A DNA stretch of 64,000 bases from Barnesiella merdipullorum (GTDB taxonomy: Bacteria; Bacteroidota; Bacteroidia; Bacteroidales; Barnesiellaceae): NCBI GenBank assembly GCA_019116365.1, contig DXBT01000036.1:1-64000 (forward strand), given 5' to 3'. This document shows positions 34,800 through 43,721 of this stretch, one piece after another; the stretch's first letter is position 1; each line of letters starts with the position of its first letter. The notes under the pieces are model-generated. The model did no database searches. It was not told the origin of the DNA and worked only from the letters and a program-made list of their open reading frames with translations. The translations under genes and the position numbers were made by a program.

Positions 34800-37793
34800 T
34801 TAAAAGGTTATGTTCAACCCGAAAGTGAAATTGCGAGTCACAGGATATACATTGTTGTCGTTGCCCGAACCGCTCACCTCGGGATCGAGTCCCGTGTAAC
34901 GAGTAAGGGTAAAGAGGTTCTGTGCCGATACCGACAGGCGTACCTGTTGCATGGCGGCCTTCTTGGTCAAGCGACTGGGGAGCGTATAGCCCAGCGAGAT
35001 ATTCTTCAAACGCAGGTAACTGCCATCCTCGAGGAAACGGTCGGATACCCGGTTGTTCTTGTTGGGGTCGCCAAAGACGGCACGAGGCATGGTATTGCTC
35101 GTACCGGGGCCACGCCAGCGATCGAGCACGGTAATCATTTGGTTTTGAGCTACACTCATGGCTTCGAGCGAGGCCCGGTTGCCATTATAGATTTTGTTGC
35201 CGGCTACTCCCTGGAAGAAGATTTCCAAATCGAATCCCTTGTAGGACAACTGGTTGTTCATGGCAAAAGTCCACGACGGCGTGGGGCTGCCCAGGATGGT
35301 GCGGTCGTCGTCGTTGATGACACCATCGTTGTTCAGGTCTTTGAAACGGATATCGCCCGGCTGCGTACTCGAGGTGGGATCGCTACCTACCGTCTGTATG
35401 GCGTGGTTATCAACCTCCTCCTGGGTCTGGAAGATACCGTCGGTCACATAGCCATAGAAGGCGCTGACGGGATACCCTACCATATGCACGTTGTTGTCGA
35501 AATACATGGGCACGTCGCTGTTGAGACTTATCAATTCGTTGTGGTTGTACGACACGTTGGCCGTGGTTGTCCAAGTGAAGTCTCCACCTCTGAAATTGAA
35601 AGAAGTGAGGGCCAACTCGATACCCATGTTACGCATCAAACCGGCATTGATTTGCGATACGTTCTCGTCGGAGTAACCCGAAGAGATGGGTACCGACATG
35701 GGCACCAGCATATCGTTGGTGTTCTTGATATAACCATCGAGGGTTACCATGAGGCGGCTGTCGAGCATCGAAGCATCGATTCCCACGTTGTATTGCTCTA
35801 CCTCTTCCCAGCGAACATTGGGATTGGGCATCACCCACGGCGCCAGGCCCGACACCTGATTGCCGTTAAAGTTGTATTGCACGGTTTGCAGCACCGAGGC
35901 GTAGGCATAGTTGCCTACACTCGACTGGTTACCGGTGACACCATATCCGGCACGAATCTTCAAGTCGCTCAAGGCAAAGCTCTTCTTGAACCACTCTTCC
36001 TCGCTCATTCGCCAGGCCAGCGACAACGAGGGGAATACTCCCCAGCGGTTGGCTCTACTGAAGCGCGAGCTACCATCGGCACGCATGGTAGCGGTGGCAA
36101 GGTAACGATTGTCGTAGGTGTAGTTGATACGCCCCATGAACGACAAAAGGGCCCAATCGCTGCCGTTACCCGTGAGGGTGGGCTCCAGAATACCGTTGGC
36201 CAACTCTTGGGCCGAGTCGCTGATAAATCCTTGGATACTACCGCTCATGAACTCGTAGGTATTGGTCTGGGCCGAAGAACCTATCATGGCGGTCAAAGCA
36301 TGCTTCTCGTTGAAAGTCTTGTTGAAAGTGAGCAGGTTGTCCCACAACCAGGTAAAGCTTTTGTTGTACTGGCGCGAAGCCTGCGACTCGGGTTGCTCGA
36401 TAGGCTCCCAGTCGTATTTGGGAGTCCAGCTCTTGGAATCCCAAAAGAGGGCCTGGATACCGAAGGTGCTCTTGAAAGTGAGCCACTCCCACGGTTTTAT
36501 CTCGGCATAGATATTGCCCAGCAGGTTGTAACCTTTGGTCGTCGAGGTATTCTCCATCATTTTACCTATGGGGTTGGCAATATCGCCCACATACATGGAG
36601 AGTCCCACGGGACCGGCCCAGGTTCCATCCTCGTTTTTGATAGCCTGGGTGGGCAACGCCTTCATCGTGTTCTGTATGTTGTATTCGCCCTGCGACTTGA
36701 TGTCGTGGTTGAGCGAAAGGTTATGCCCCACCTTCAACCATTTGTAGAGCTCTACATCGGAGTTGAACTGGAGGGTAAACCGTTTATAATCGGTTGTCTT
36801 GATAATACCCTGCTGGTCGTAGTAGGTACCCGACACATAGTAGCGGCTCTTTTGAGTGCCGCCCGAATAGTTGGCCGAATAGGTCTGCGTGGGGGCATAC
36901 TGGAAAAGTTCACCCATCCAGTCGGTACCCTCGCCCAGTTTGGTAGGATCGTTGAAAAGAGGATATTGAGGCTGACCAGCGGCACTCATCATCTCGTTGT
37001 GCAACGAGGCAAACTGCGTGGCGTTGAGCAGCGGCAGCGTGCGCTGCAACTGGTCAAAGCCATAAGATACTTTCACATTCAGGTTGTTGCGCTCCTGTGA
37101 ACCTTTCTTTGTGGTGATGATAATCACTCCATAGGCACCCCGCGAACCATAAATGGCCGTGGCCGAAGCATCTTTGAGAATATCAACGCTCTCCACATCG
37201 TCCATGTTGATCATATTTAAAGGTACATCGGTGGGGACACCGTCGATAACCAGAAGGGGATCGCTGTTGTTGATAGAGCCTATACCCCTGATTTTCATAC
37301 TTACGTTGCTACCCGGAGCACCGCTCGAGACAACTTGTAAACCAGGAGCTCGTCCTTGTAAGGCGGCACCAAGGCTCGGCGATGGCTGGCGGGCCAAATC
37401 TTTGGATGAGACTTGCGAAATTGCACCTGTCAAGTCGCTCTTCTTTTGAATACCATACCCGATGACCACAATCTCATCGAGCATTTCGTTATTTTCGTGC
37501 ATGACGATTTGCATCACACTCTGCCCGTTGACGGGAACATCCTGTGCCACATAGCCTACATAACTGAGGTGCAACACGGGATGAGCCGTGTTGAGATTGA
37601 GACTGAAGTGCCCGTCAATATCGGTTACGGTACGGTTCGAACCTCCCTTCTCCGACACATTGACCCCGATAAGCGGCTCTTGATTTACATCGAGAACAAC
37701 GCCCTCGACCTTACTCTGAGCCCATGCGGCAAGCGGCAATAAGCATAAGAGGATTGTACAGAATACGATCCTGCCAAAATGGTTGTTTTTCAT
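34800..37793 (-). CDS. SusC-like TonB-dependent outer-membrane transporter
   Basis: The 997-residue protein has a signal peptide (ending AAWAQS), an N-terminal carboxypeptidase-D-like domain (VEGVVLDVNQEPLIGVNVSEKG, about 29-110), the SusC TonB-box region LDEIVVIGYG, a plug domain and a 22-strand barrel ending in FTFGLNITF. It imports oligosaccharides across the outer membrane using TonB energy. No anti-sigma-interacting extension is present, in line with SusR-type control rather than an ECF sigma factor. It is followed immediately by susD. Confidence 0.97.
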   Translation of the reverse strand: MKNNHFGRIVFCTILLCLLPLAAWAQSKVEGVVLDVNQEPLIGVNVSEKGGSNRTVTDIDGHFSLNLNTAHPVLHLSYVGYVAQDVPVNGQSVMQIVMHENNEMLDEIVVIGYGIQKKSDLTGAISQVSSKDLARQPSPSLGAALQGRAPGLQVVSSGAPGSNVSMKIRGIGSINNSDPLLVIDGVPTDVPLNMINMDDVESVDILKDASATAIYGSRGAYGVIIITTKKGSQERNNLNVKVSYGFDQLQRTLPLLNATQFASLHNEMMSAAGQPQYPLFNDPTKLGEGTDWMGELFQYAPTQTYSANYSGGTQKSRYYVSGTYYDQQGIIKTTDYKRFTLQFNSDVELYKWLKVGHNLSLNHDIKSQGEYNIQNTMKALPTQAIKNEDGTWAGPVGLSMYVGDIANPIGKMMENTSTTKGYNLLGNIYAEIKPWEWLTFKSTFGIQALFWDSKSWTPKYDWEPIEQPESQASRQYNKSFTWLWDNLLTFNKTFNEKHALTAMIGSSAQTNTYEFMSGSIQGFISDSAQELANGILEPTLTGNGSDWALLSFMGRINYTYDNRYLATATMRADGSSRFSRANRWGVFPSLSLAWRMSEEEWFKKSFALSDLKIRAGYGVTGNQSSVGNYAYASVLQTVQYNFNGNQVSGLAPWVMPNPNVRWEEVEQYNVGIDASMLDSRLMVTLDGYIKNTNDMLVPMSVPISSGYSDENVSQINAGLMRNMGIELALTSFNFRGGDFTWTTTANVSYNHNELISLNSDVPMYFDNNVHMVGYPVSAFYGYVTDGIFQTQEEVDNHAIQTVGSDPTSSTQPGDIRFKDLNNDGVINDDDRTILGSPTPSWTFAMNNQLSYKGFDLEIFFQGVAGNKIYNGNRASLEAMSVAQNQMITVLDRWRGPGTSNTMPRAVFGDPNKNNRVSDRFLEDGSYLRLKNISLGYTLPSRLTKKAAMQQVRLSVSAQNLFTLTRYTGLDPEVSGSGNDNNVYPVTRNFTFGLNITF

Positions 37794-37826
37794 CTATAAT
37801 TTTTCTTTAGGGGGAAAAGTAAAAAA

Positions 37827-37858
37827 GGGAGGTTGCCACACACGCCGAGCAGCCTCCC
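37827..37858 (-). terminator. Terminator-like hairpin between the SusF-like gene and susC
   Basis: GGGAGGTTGC (37827-37836) and GCAGCCTCCC (37849-37858) form a 10-bp stem with one G-U pair and a 12-base loop. In the direction of transcription it is followed by TTTTTT. It lies 12 bases after the SusF-like stop and leaves only 33 bases before the susC start. No -33/-7 promoter is visible between them, so it may attenuate rather than end transcription, or mark mRNA processing. Confidence 0.75.
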
Positions 37859-37869
37859 CATAAAACAAT

Positions 37870-39234
37870 TTATCGAACTGCTATTTTATGTGTCGTACGG
37901 CCTTGGGCGGTTTCAATAACAAGTACATAAACGCCAGCATTGAGACCATCGTAGGGCAGCAGCGTGTCGTTGACCGATGCAACTTTTCGGCCACTGATAT
38001 CATAGAGAGCCATGGCACGAGCCTCGTCACACACGATTCCATAAGACTCCTGTACCCAATCGACTACCTTGGCCTCGTCGATGCCGGTCGAGGGACCTTC
38101 GTTTTTATCGACATTCAAGGTCATTGCCTTCAGGTCAAGAATGAGAGTATAGTTACCTACCTGGTCAGAGAGAACATTGAATTTGTTATCTACATCACTA
38201 CTCAACATGATCACATTCAAGATACCCTCCTGCAAAGGAGTCATATTGCTCTCAGCACCATAAGCAACGGCACCGAAGTTATCGCCGGCAAAGAATTTCA
38301 GTTCTCCCTCTGCCAAATCGCCGGTCCAAGTATATACGCCCTCTTCGTCATTGTTTACCAGCACTTTATTATTGTCAAATACCCAACCACCAACAGCAGG
38401 TCCTACCAACCACAATTGCTCGGGATAGGAGTCTTGCGGTTCAGAGATGGTCATTTTCAAGTTCTTGGTATCGACAGTCACATCGTACAGACCCTCGATG
38501 CCTACTATAAATTTCCAATCCTCGTCGCCGCTGGTGGTATATTTCAAGTCATACTCGCCGGTTGCATCGACAGGCGTATTTGCTGCCGTAGCCACATACA
38601 TGCGATTGTTCCACTTCTGCATCACCATAAATTTCAACTCGGCACCCTCATCGGCTGTATTGAGATAGAGCGAACCTTGGTAGATGCCCGAGTCGAAAGC
38701 CGTCTCACGCAAGGCGATGGAGTTCTCGATAGCCCATCCGGCATTGGTTGCCGAACCCACGGCATAAACAGCCTCGGGGTTAGTGGCCCACTGGTCGGGC
38801 TGATCGGTACCATCGCTCACCTCGACAACCGGAGTCTCGCCCGTGAGATCGACTCTGAATTTATATCGTCCGGCAGCCGTAACCTTAAACGATTTGTCGG
38901 GAGAGGTATAATCGCTTCGAAATTCCAACTCATGCGAACCGGTCGTCAAGTCCAAATAAGTTTCATTGAGATTATCACCCACAACCGTAGTAGCCATGGC
39001 AGGACCATAGCCCGGAGCAAAATCATAGGTAGTCACAAAACGCATACGGCCTTCGGTAAAATCGCCGGTGTATTCATACACACCCTCTTCAACCGTTACC
39101 ATACGAACGACATCATCACTATTCCACTGTGCAGGAGTGGCATCACCTATTACATATAATGAGGTGGGATAATTATCGGCTGCTACCGTAGCCGAACACA
39201 GGGCAAGCGCCCAGAAAAGTAATCTGCTTTTCAT
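37870..39234 (-). CDS. SusF-like glycan-binding protein with T9SS-like C-terminal tail
   Basis: The 454-residue protein has a signal-peptidase-I signal (MKSRLLFWALALCSATVA) and no lipobox. Three SusE/F-type modules follow, beginning LYVIGDATPAQWNSD, YAVGSATNAGW and LWLVGPAVGGW. The C-terminal about 60 residues (MALYDISGRKVASVND ... AGVYVLVIETAQGRTTHKI) match a T9SS type A sorting tail. Such a protein would bind alpha-glucan on the surface through a route different from its lipoprotein partners. It is the first gene of the PUL transcript, upstream of susC, which is unusual. Confidence 0.85.
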   Translation of the reverse strand: MKSRLLFWALALCSATVAADNYPTSLYVIGDATPAQWNSDDVVRMVTVEEGVYEYTGDFTEGRMRFVTTYDFAPGYGPAMATTVVGDNLNETYLDLTTGSHELEFRSDYTSPDKSFKVTAAGRYKFRVDLTGETPVVEVSDGTDQPDQWATNPEAVYAVGSATNAGWAIENSIALRETAFDSGIYQGSLYLNTADEGAELKFMVMQKWNNRMYVATAANTPVDATGEYDLKYTTSGDEDWKFIVGIEGLYDVTVDTKNLKMTISEPQDSYPEQLWLVGPAVGGWVFDNNKVLVNNDEEGVYTWTGDLAEGELKFFAGDNFGAVAYGAESNMTPLQEGILNVIMLSSDVDNKFNVLSDQVGNYTLILDLKAMTLNVDKNEGPSTGIDEAKVVDWVQESYGIVCDEARAMALYDISGRKVASVNDTLLPYDGLNAGVYVLVIETAQGRTTHKIAVR

Positions 39235-39299
39235 GCTATTTAATTAAATGGGTTAATAATTTATCATGAGAGAATAGTTCTCTGTTTCTGATTTTGTTA

Positions 39300-39330
39300 C
39301 AAAAATATAGGGGTTGTTTGGCCTTGTCAA
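39300..39330 (-). promoter_or_regulatory. PUL promoter (SusF-like/SusC operon)
   Basis: On the minus strand the -7 box is TATTTTTG (complement of 39300-39307), with TTG (complement of 39328-39330) 20 bases upstream. The start would be near 39293, about 60 bases before the SusF-like ATG. The divergent gap 39235-39547 contains no other gene. The rest is AT-rich and may hold the SusR-like operator, which is not identified. Confidence 0.6.
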
Positions 39331-39471
39331 TTCGATGTAGCAAAAAAGTAGGGTTTTATTAAACTTAAATATCTTATTATTAATAAATTAACAATTCAAA
39401 AACCACCCACAAAAGTAGCTATTTTAATAGCATTTACAAACTTCAAAATTAGGAATTTTACAAATGTTTTT

Positions 39472-39479
39472 TATCTTTG
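39472..39479 (+). promoter_or_regulatory. -7 box of the SusR-like regulator gene
   Basis: TATCTTTG (39472-39479) is a consensus -7 element; no good -33 is seen. Transcription would begin near 39486. That excludes the upstream in-frame ATG at 39464 and supports the start at 39548. Confidence 0.45.
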
Positions 39480-39547
39480 CTTCACCTTTTTCTCATTTTC
39501 TTACGCTGACACACATAAGTAAACGACCGATTCTAAATTTATATTCC

Positions 39548-41185
39548 ATGACTCTCTTTCATCGACCGACCTCTCTATTGATAACCGTAGTAATGATTCT
39601 GCTATCGGGCCATAGCCCCATAGGGGCCACCAATCCAAGTTCGGCACCGTCACCACTCACGGTCGAGGCAACCCTCGATTCGCTCGACCACCTGATCAAT
39701 GAGCGCTATCGCTTCTCCCAGAAAAAAGAAAAAGAGATACAAAAGCTCAAACTCTCTCTTAAAGCCCGACAGACAGCCGAACAACAATTTCAGACTCTCG
39801 GGTATCTGATCGATGCCTATCGGGCATTCAGCATCGACTCGCAAACCGTGTATGTAAAACGTCAGATAGCCCTTGCCGACAATGTGAAGAATCACAACAT
39901 GCAAGTTCAGGCCCGGCTCAACATGGTCGAGTGCCTCTACAACGCCGGTATGTATAAAGAGGCCGACGAACTGCTGATGAAGGTGGGACGCAACTCCCTG
40001 CCCGATTATATCCTGCCCTACTACTATCATCTGAAACGTACACTCTACGGCTTGTTGGCCGACTATGCTCTGGAGCCCGAAATCCGCAACGGCTATAACA
40101 AACAGCTGAATCTCTACCGCGACTCCATCTTACAGACCAATTCCTCCAACACGTTTACATACAGCGTGGTCAAGGCCGATGAACTGACCGAGCGACATGA
40201 TTATGCCGAAGCGTTGGAGATTTTGCGCAAAGCGCTCTATCAAGGTTCGCTCAACTCTCATGACCGGGGTATCGTCTATTACTGCATGGCCGAGGTCTTT
40301 GCTCAAACCCAGCAGAACGACAGTAGCAAGATCTACTATGCTCTCTCGGCGCAATGCGACCTGAAAGCGGCCGTGCGGGAATATGTGTCGTTGCACCGGC
40401 TGGCCGAACAACTGTTTCGCGAAGGTGATATCGAACGAGCCTACTCCTACATCAAATGTTCAGTAGAGGATGCCCGAGCCTGCAACGCCCGGGTACGAAG
40501 CCTCGAATTCATGCCGGTGTTCACCATCATCGAAGAGGTATATCAGGCACAAATTCAAAAACAACGCAAGCTATCGATTACATTCACCTACATCACTTGT
40601 GCCTTTTGCATCATCCTGCTCATCACCTTTGTCATCCTGTTTTTCCAGAACCACAAACTCAATATCATTAAAGAGAAGCTCAACCAAACCAACCAACATT
40701 TACAAACGGTCAACGACTCGCTCACCGAGAGTAACCACGTCAAGGAAGAGTACTTGAGCCGCTACATGGACCATTGTGCCGTGTATATCGACAAAATGGA
40801 CGACTACCGCCGTTCGCTCAACAAACTGGCATCGCTGGGTAAAATCGAAGAGCTCAACAAAAACCTGAAGTCACAGAATCTCATCACCAATGAACGCAAG
40901 ATGTTCTATGCCGAGTTTGACCAATCGTTCCTGAAACTCTACCCCAACTTCGTCGAAAAATTCAACGAATTGCTGATCCCCGAGGCTCGCATCACCCCAA
41001 AACCCAACTCGCTCACCCCCGAGTTGCGCATCTATGCTCTGGTGCGCCTGGGCACAACCGACAGTGTCAAGATAGCCCGATTCCTCTGCTATTCGGTTTC
41101 GACCATCTACAACTATCGGGTAAAGATTCGAAACTCGGCCATCGGCTCTCGCGACGACTTCGAAGAGCGGGTCATGCACTTGTAA
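39548..41185 (+). CDS. SusR-like membrane-bound transcriptional regulator (DUF6377 type)
   Basis: The start at 39548 (MTLFHRPTSLLITVVMILLS) gives 545 residues with an N-terminal hydrophobic signal. The frame extends upstream to 39464, but the promoter box lies inside that extension. TPR-like helical repeats fill about residues 35-335. One membrane helix follows at about 343-366 (TYITCAFCIILLITFVILFF), then a coiled coil. A C-terminal winged or LuxR-like helix-turn-helix (about 485-527, KIARFLCYSVSTIYNYRVKI) ends the protein. SusR-family regulators sense an oligosaccharide in the periplasm and activate the adjacent PUL. It is divergent from the PUL. Confidence 0.9.
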   Translation: MTLFHRPTSLLITVVMILLSGHSPIGATNPSSAPSPLTVEATLDSLDHLINERYRFSQKKEKEIQKLKLSLKARQTAEQQFQTLGYLIDAYRAFSIDSQTVYVKRQIALADNVKNHNMQVQARLNMVECLYNAGMYKEADELLMKVGRNSLPDYILPYYYHLKRTLYGLLADYALEPEIRNGYNKQLNLYRDSILQTNSSNTFTYSVVKADELTERHDYAEALEILRKALYQGSLNSHDRGIVYYCMAEVFAQTQQNDSSKIYYALSAQCDLKAAVREYVSLHRLAEQLFREGDIERAYSYIKCSVEDARACNARVRSLEFMPVFTIIEEVYQAQIQKQRKLSITFTYITCAFCIILLITFVILFFQNHKLNIIKEKLNQTNQHLQTVNDSLTESNHVKEEYLSRYMDHCAVYIDKMDDYRRSLNKLASLGKIEELNKNLKSQNLITNERKMFYAEFDQSFLKLYPNFVEKFNELLIPEARITPKPNSLTPELRIYALVRLGTTDSVKIARFLCYSVSTIYNYRVKIRNSAIGSRDDFEERVMHL

Positions 41186-41326
41186 CCCCCACGATATTCT
41201 TTTTATATACAAGACCTCTCTATCTGGACCTACTTTTGCACAAAAAACAATACGATAACAGCTATTTATGTAATCTTTATTGTTAAAGAAACAGTTTTCT
41301 TAACACATGAGATGCCATAAATTTGC

Positions 41327-41376
41327 TACATTTGCAGTTGATATGCTAACAAACTAAAAGCTATTTAACTTTTAGT
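41327..41376 (+). promoter_or_regulatory. Promoter and 5'-UTR hairpin of the malic enzyme gene
   Basis: A -7 box TACATTTG (41327-41334) lies upstream; the -33 is poor. The leader carries an 8-bp stem ACTAAAAG (41353-41360) with CTTTTAGT (41369-41376), with no U-run. The remaining gap 41186-41326 holds no gene or strong terminator. Confidence 0.4.
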
Positions 41377-41416
41377 CGTAACAAATTAAATTAATAATTC
41401 ACTAAACGGTATATTT

Positions 41417-43702
41417 ATGTCAAAAGTATTAAAAGAAGACGCCTTAAAATATCACAGCGAAGGCAAAGCCGGGAAGATAGAAGTCGTTCCCACCAAGCCA
41501 TACAGCACGCAACGTGACCTCTCGCTGGCCTATACGCCGGGAGTGGCCGAACCCTGTCTCGAAATCGAAAAGAATCCCGACAAGGCCTATGAATACACGG
41601 CCAAAGGGAACCTGGTTGCCGTTATCTCCAACGGTACGGCCGTGCTGGGTCTGGGCGATATAGGAGCCTTGGCCGGGAAACCTGTGATGGAAGGCAAAGG
41701 TCTGCTGTTCAAGATATTTGCCGGTATCGACGTGTTCGATATCGAAATCAACGAGAAGGATCCCGACAAGTTTATCGAGGCAGTCAAAGCCATATCGCCT
41801 ACCTTTGGCGGTATCAACCTCGAAGATATCAAGGCTCCCGAGTGTTTCGAAATCGAGACTCGCCTCAAGGAGGAGCTGAATATCCCCGTCATGCACGACG
41901 ACCAGCATGGCACAGCCATCATCTCGGGAGCCGGACTGTTGAACGCCCTCGAGATACAGGGCAAGAAAATCGAAGAGGCCCGTCTCGTTGTGAACGGGGC
42001 CGGGGCTGCCGCCATTTCGTGTACCAAGCTCTACATGGGGCTGGGTATCAAACGCGAGAACATTGTCATGGTCGATAGCAAAGGAGTCATCCGGGCCGAC
42101 CGTCCCAACCTGCCCCCCTCGAAACAGCAGTTTGCCACCGACCGCACCGATATCCACACCCTCGAGGATGCCATGCGAGGGGCCGATATCTTCCTGGGAC
42201 TCTCGGTAGCCGATGTGCTCACCCCCGAGATGGTACAGTCGATGAACGAGCGACCCATTGTCTTTGCCCTGGCCAACCCCAATCCCGAGATTGCCTATGA
42301 CAAAGCCATGGCTTCGCGCAACGACCTTATTTTCGCCACCGGCCGCTCGGACTATCCCAACCAGATAAACAACGTGCTGGGATTCCCCTACATCTTCCGC
42401 GGCGCCCTCGACGTGCGGGCCACAACCATCAACGAGGAGATGAAACGGGCCGCTACTTATGCCATTGCCAAACTGACCAAAGAGCCGGTGCCCGATGTGG
42501 TCAACTCGGCCTACGGGCTGAAACGAATCTCGTTCGGCCCCGAATACATCATACCCAAAGCGCTCGATCCCCGGTTGCTCACAGCCGTGGCTCCGGCCGT
42601 AGCCAAAGCCGCCATGGAATCGGGCGTGGCCCAACATCCCATTACCGACTGGGACGCCTACAACGACCGGCTGAAAAAACTCATGGGCTATGACAACAAG
42701 ATGTTGCGCGAGTTTACCGAGATGGCCCGCAAGGATCCCAAACGGGTGGTATTTGCCGAGGCCAACCACGCCAACATGCTGCAGGCTGCAGCCACGGCCA
42801 TGCGCGACGGAATATGCAAACCTATCTTGCTGGGCAACGACGAACTCATTGGCAAACTGGCTGCCTCGATCGGCGTCGATCTCACGGGCATGCAGATTAT
42901 CAACCTGCGTCACCCCGACGAGGAGGACCGCCGTTGCCGCTATGCCCAGATGCTCACCGAGAAACGGCAACGCGAGGGCATGACCTATGCCGAGGCTCAC
43001 GAGAAGATGTTCGACCGTAACTACTTCGGCATGATGATGGTCGAAGCCGGCGAGGCCGACGCCTTCATCACCGGCACCTACTCGAAGTATGCCGAGACGA
43101 TACAGATTGCCAAAGAGGTGATAGGTATCCGCCCGGGCTACAAATACTTCGGTGCCATGCACATCATGAACACCAAGCGGGGTACCTATTTCATTGCCGA
43201 CACGCTCATCAACCGCAAGCCTACGACCGAGACACTGGTCGATATTGCCAAGCTGGCCTACGATTCGGTGCGCTTCTTTGCCCAAGACCCGGTCATTGCC
43301 ATGGTCTCCTACTCCAACTTCGGGTCGGACAACCTGGGCAGTCCGCAACGGGTACACGAAGCCATCAAGATTCTGCACGAGCAATATCCCGAGATGCTCA
43401 TCGACGGCGAAATGCAGATGAATTTCGCACTCAACAACAAGCTGCGCGACAAGACCTATCCCTTCAACAAACTCAAAGGACGCGAGGTCAACACCATCGT
43501 ATTCCCCAACCTGAGCTCGGCCAACTCGGCCTATAAACTGATGCTCGAGATGGGTGTAGCCGAGTCGATAGGCCCCATCCAGATGGGATTGAACAAGCCT
43601 ATCCACTTTACCGATATTGCCAGCTCGACGCGCGATATCGTCAACCTCACCACGGTTGCCGTCATCGACGCCATTGTGCAAGAACGTCGCAACAAACAGT
43701 AG
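41417..43702 (+). CDS. maeB: NADP-dependent malic enzyme with C-terminal phosphotransacetylase-like domain
   Basis: The 761-residue protein has the long MaeB layout. An N-terminal malic domain starts at about residue 15 (YTPGVAEPC, and VMHDDQHGTA for metal binding). An NAD(P)-binding fold carries VNGAGAAAISC (about 195-205). A C-terminal phosphate acetyl/butyryl-transferase-like domain (about 430-755) follows. It oxidatively decarboxylates malate to pyruvate and makes NADPH in the cytosol; the fused domain is generally regulatory. The gene is followed at 19 bases by an EFR1 ferredoxin, which suggests a shared redox role but no direct link. Confidence 0.97.
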   Translation: MSKVLKEDALKYHSEGKAGKIEVVPTKPYSTQRDLSLAYTPGVAEPCLEIEKNPDKAYEYTAKGNLVAVISNGTAVLGLGDIGALAGKPVMEGKGLLFKIFAGIDVFDIEINEKDPDKFIEAVKAISPTFGGINLEDIKAPECFEIETRLKEELNIPVMHDDQHGTAIISGAGLLNALEIQGKKIEEARLVVNGAGAAAISCTKLYMGLGIKRENIVMVDSKGVIRADRPNLPPSKQQFATDRTDIHTLEDAMRGADIFLGLSVADVLTPEMVQSMNERPIVFALANPNPEIAYDKAMASRNDLIFATGRSDYPNQINNVLGFPYIFRGALDVRATTINEEMKRAATYAIAKLTKEPVPDVVNSAYGLKRISFGPEYIIPKALDPRLLTAVAPAVAKAAMESGVAQHPITDWDAYNDRLKKLMGYDNKMLREFTEMARKDPKRVVFAEANHANMLQAAATAMRDGICKPILLGNDELIGKLAASIGVDLTGMQIINLRHPDEEDRRCRYAQMLTEKRQREGMTYAEAHEKMFDRNYFGMMMVEAGEADAFITGTYSKYAETIQIAKEVIGIRPGYKYFGAMHIMNTKRGTYFIADTLINRKPTTETLVDIAKLAYDSVRFFAQDPVIAMVSYSNFGSDNLGSPQRVHEAIKILHEQYPEMLIDGEMQMNFALNNKLRDKTYPFNKLKGREVNTIVFPNLSSANSAYKLMLEMGVAESIGPIQMGLNKPIHFTDIASSTRDIVNLTTVAVIDAIVQERRNKQ

Positions 43703-43721
43703 AAACAGGAGACAAAGTCGT

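Noticed and set aside
30046..39234. The PUL as a starch locus.
   Set aside because: No GH13 enzyme is present, and GH66 points to alpha-1,6-glucan. GH97 and GH31 alone do not separate starch from dextran.
41353..41376. The 8-bp hairpin in the malic enzyme leader as a riboswitch or attenuator.
   Set aside because: It is AT-only, has no U-run and matches no known riboswitch layout, so it is kept only as part of the promoter entry.
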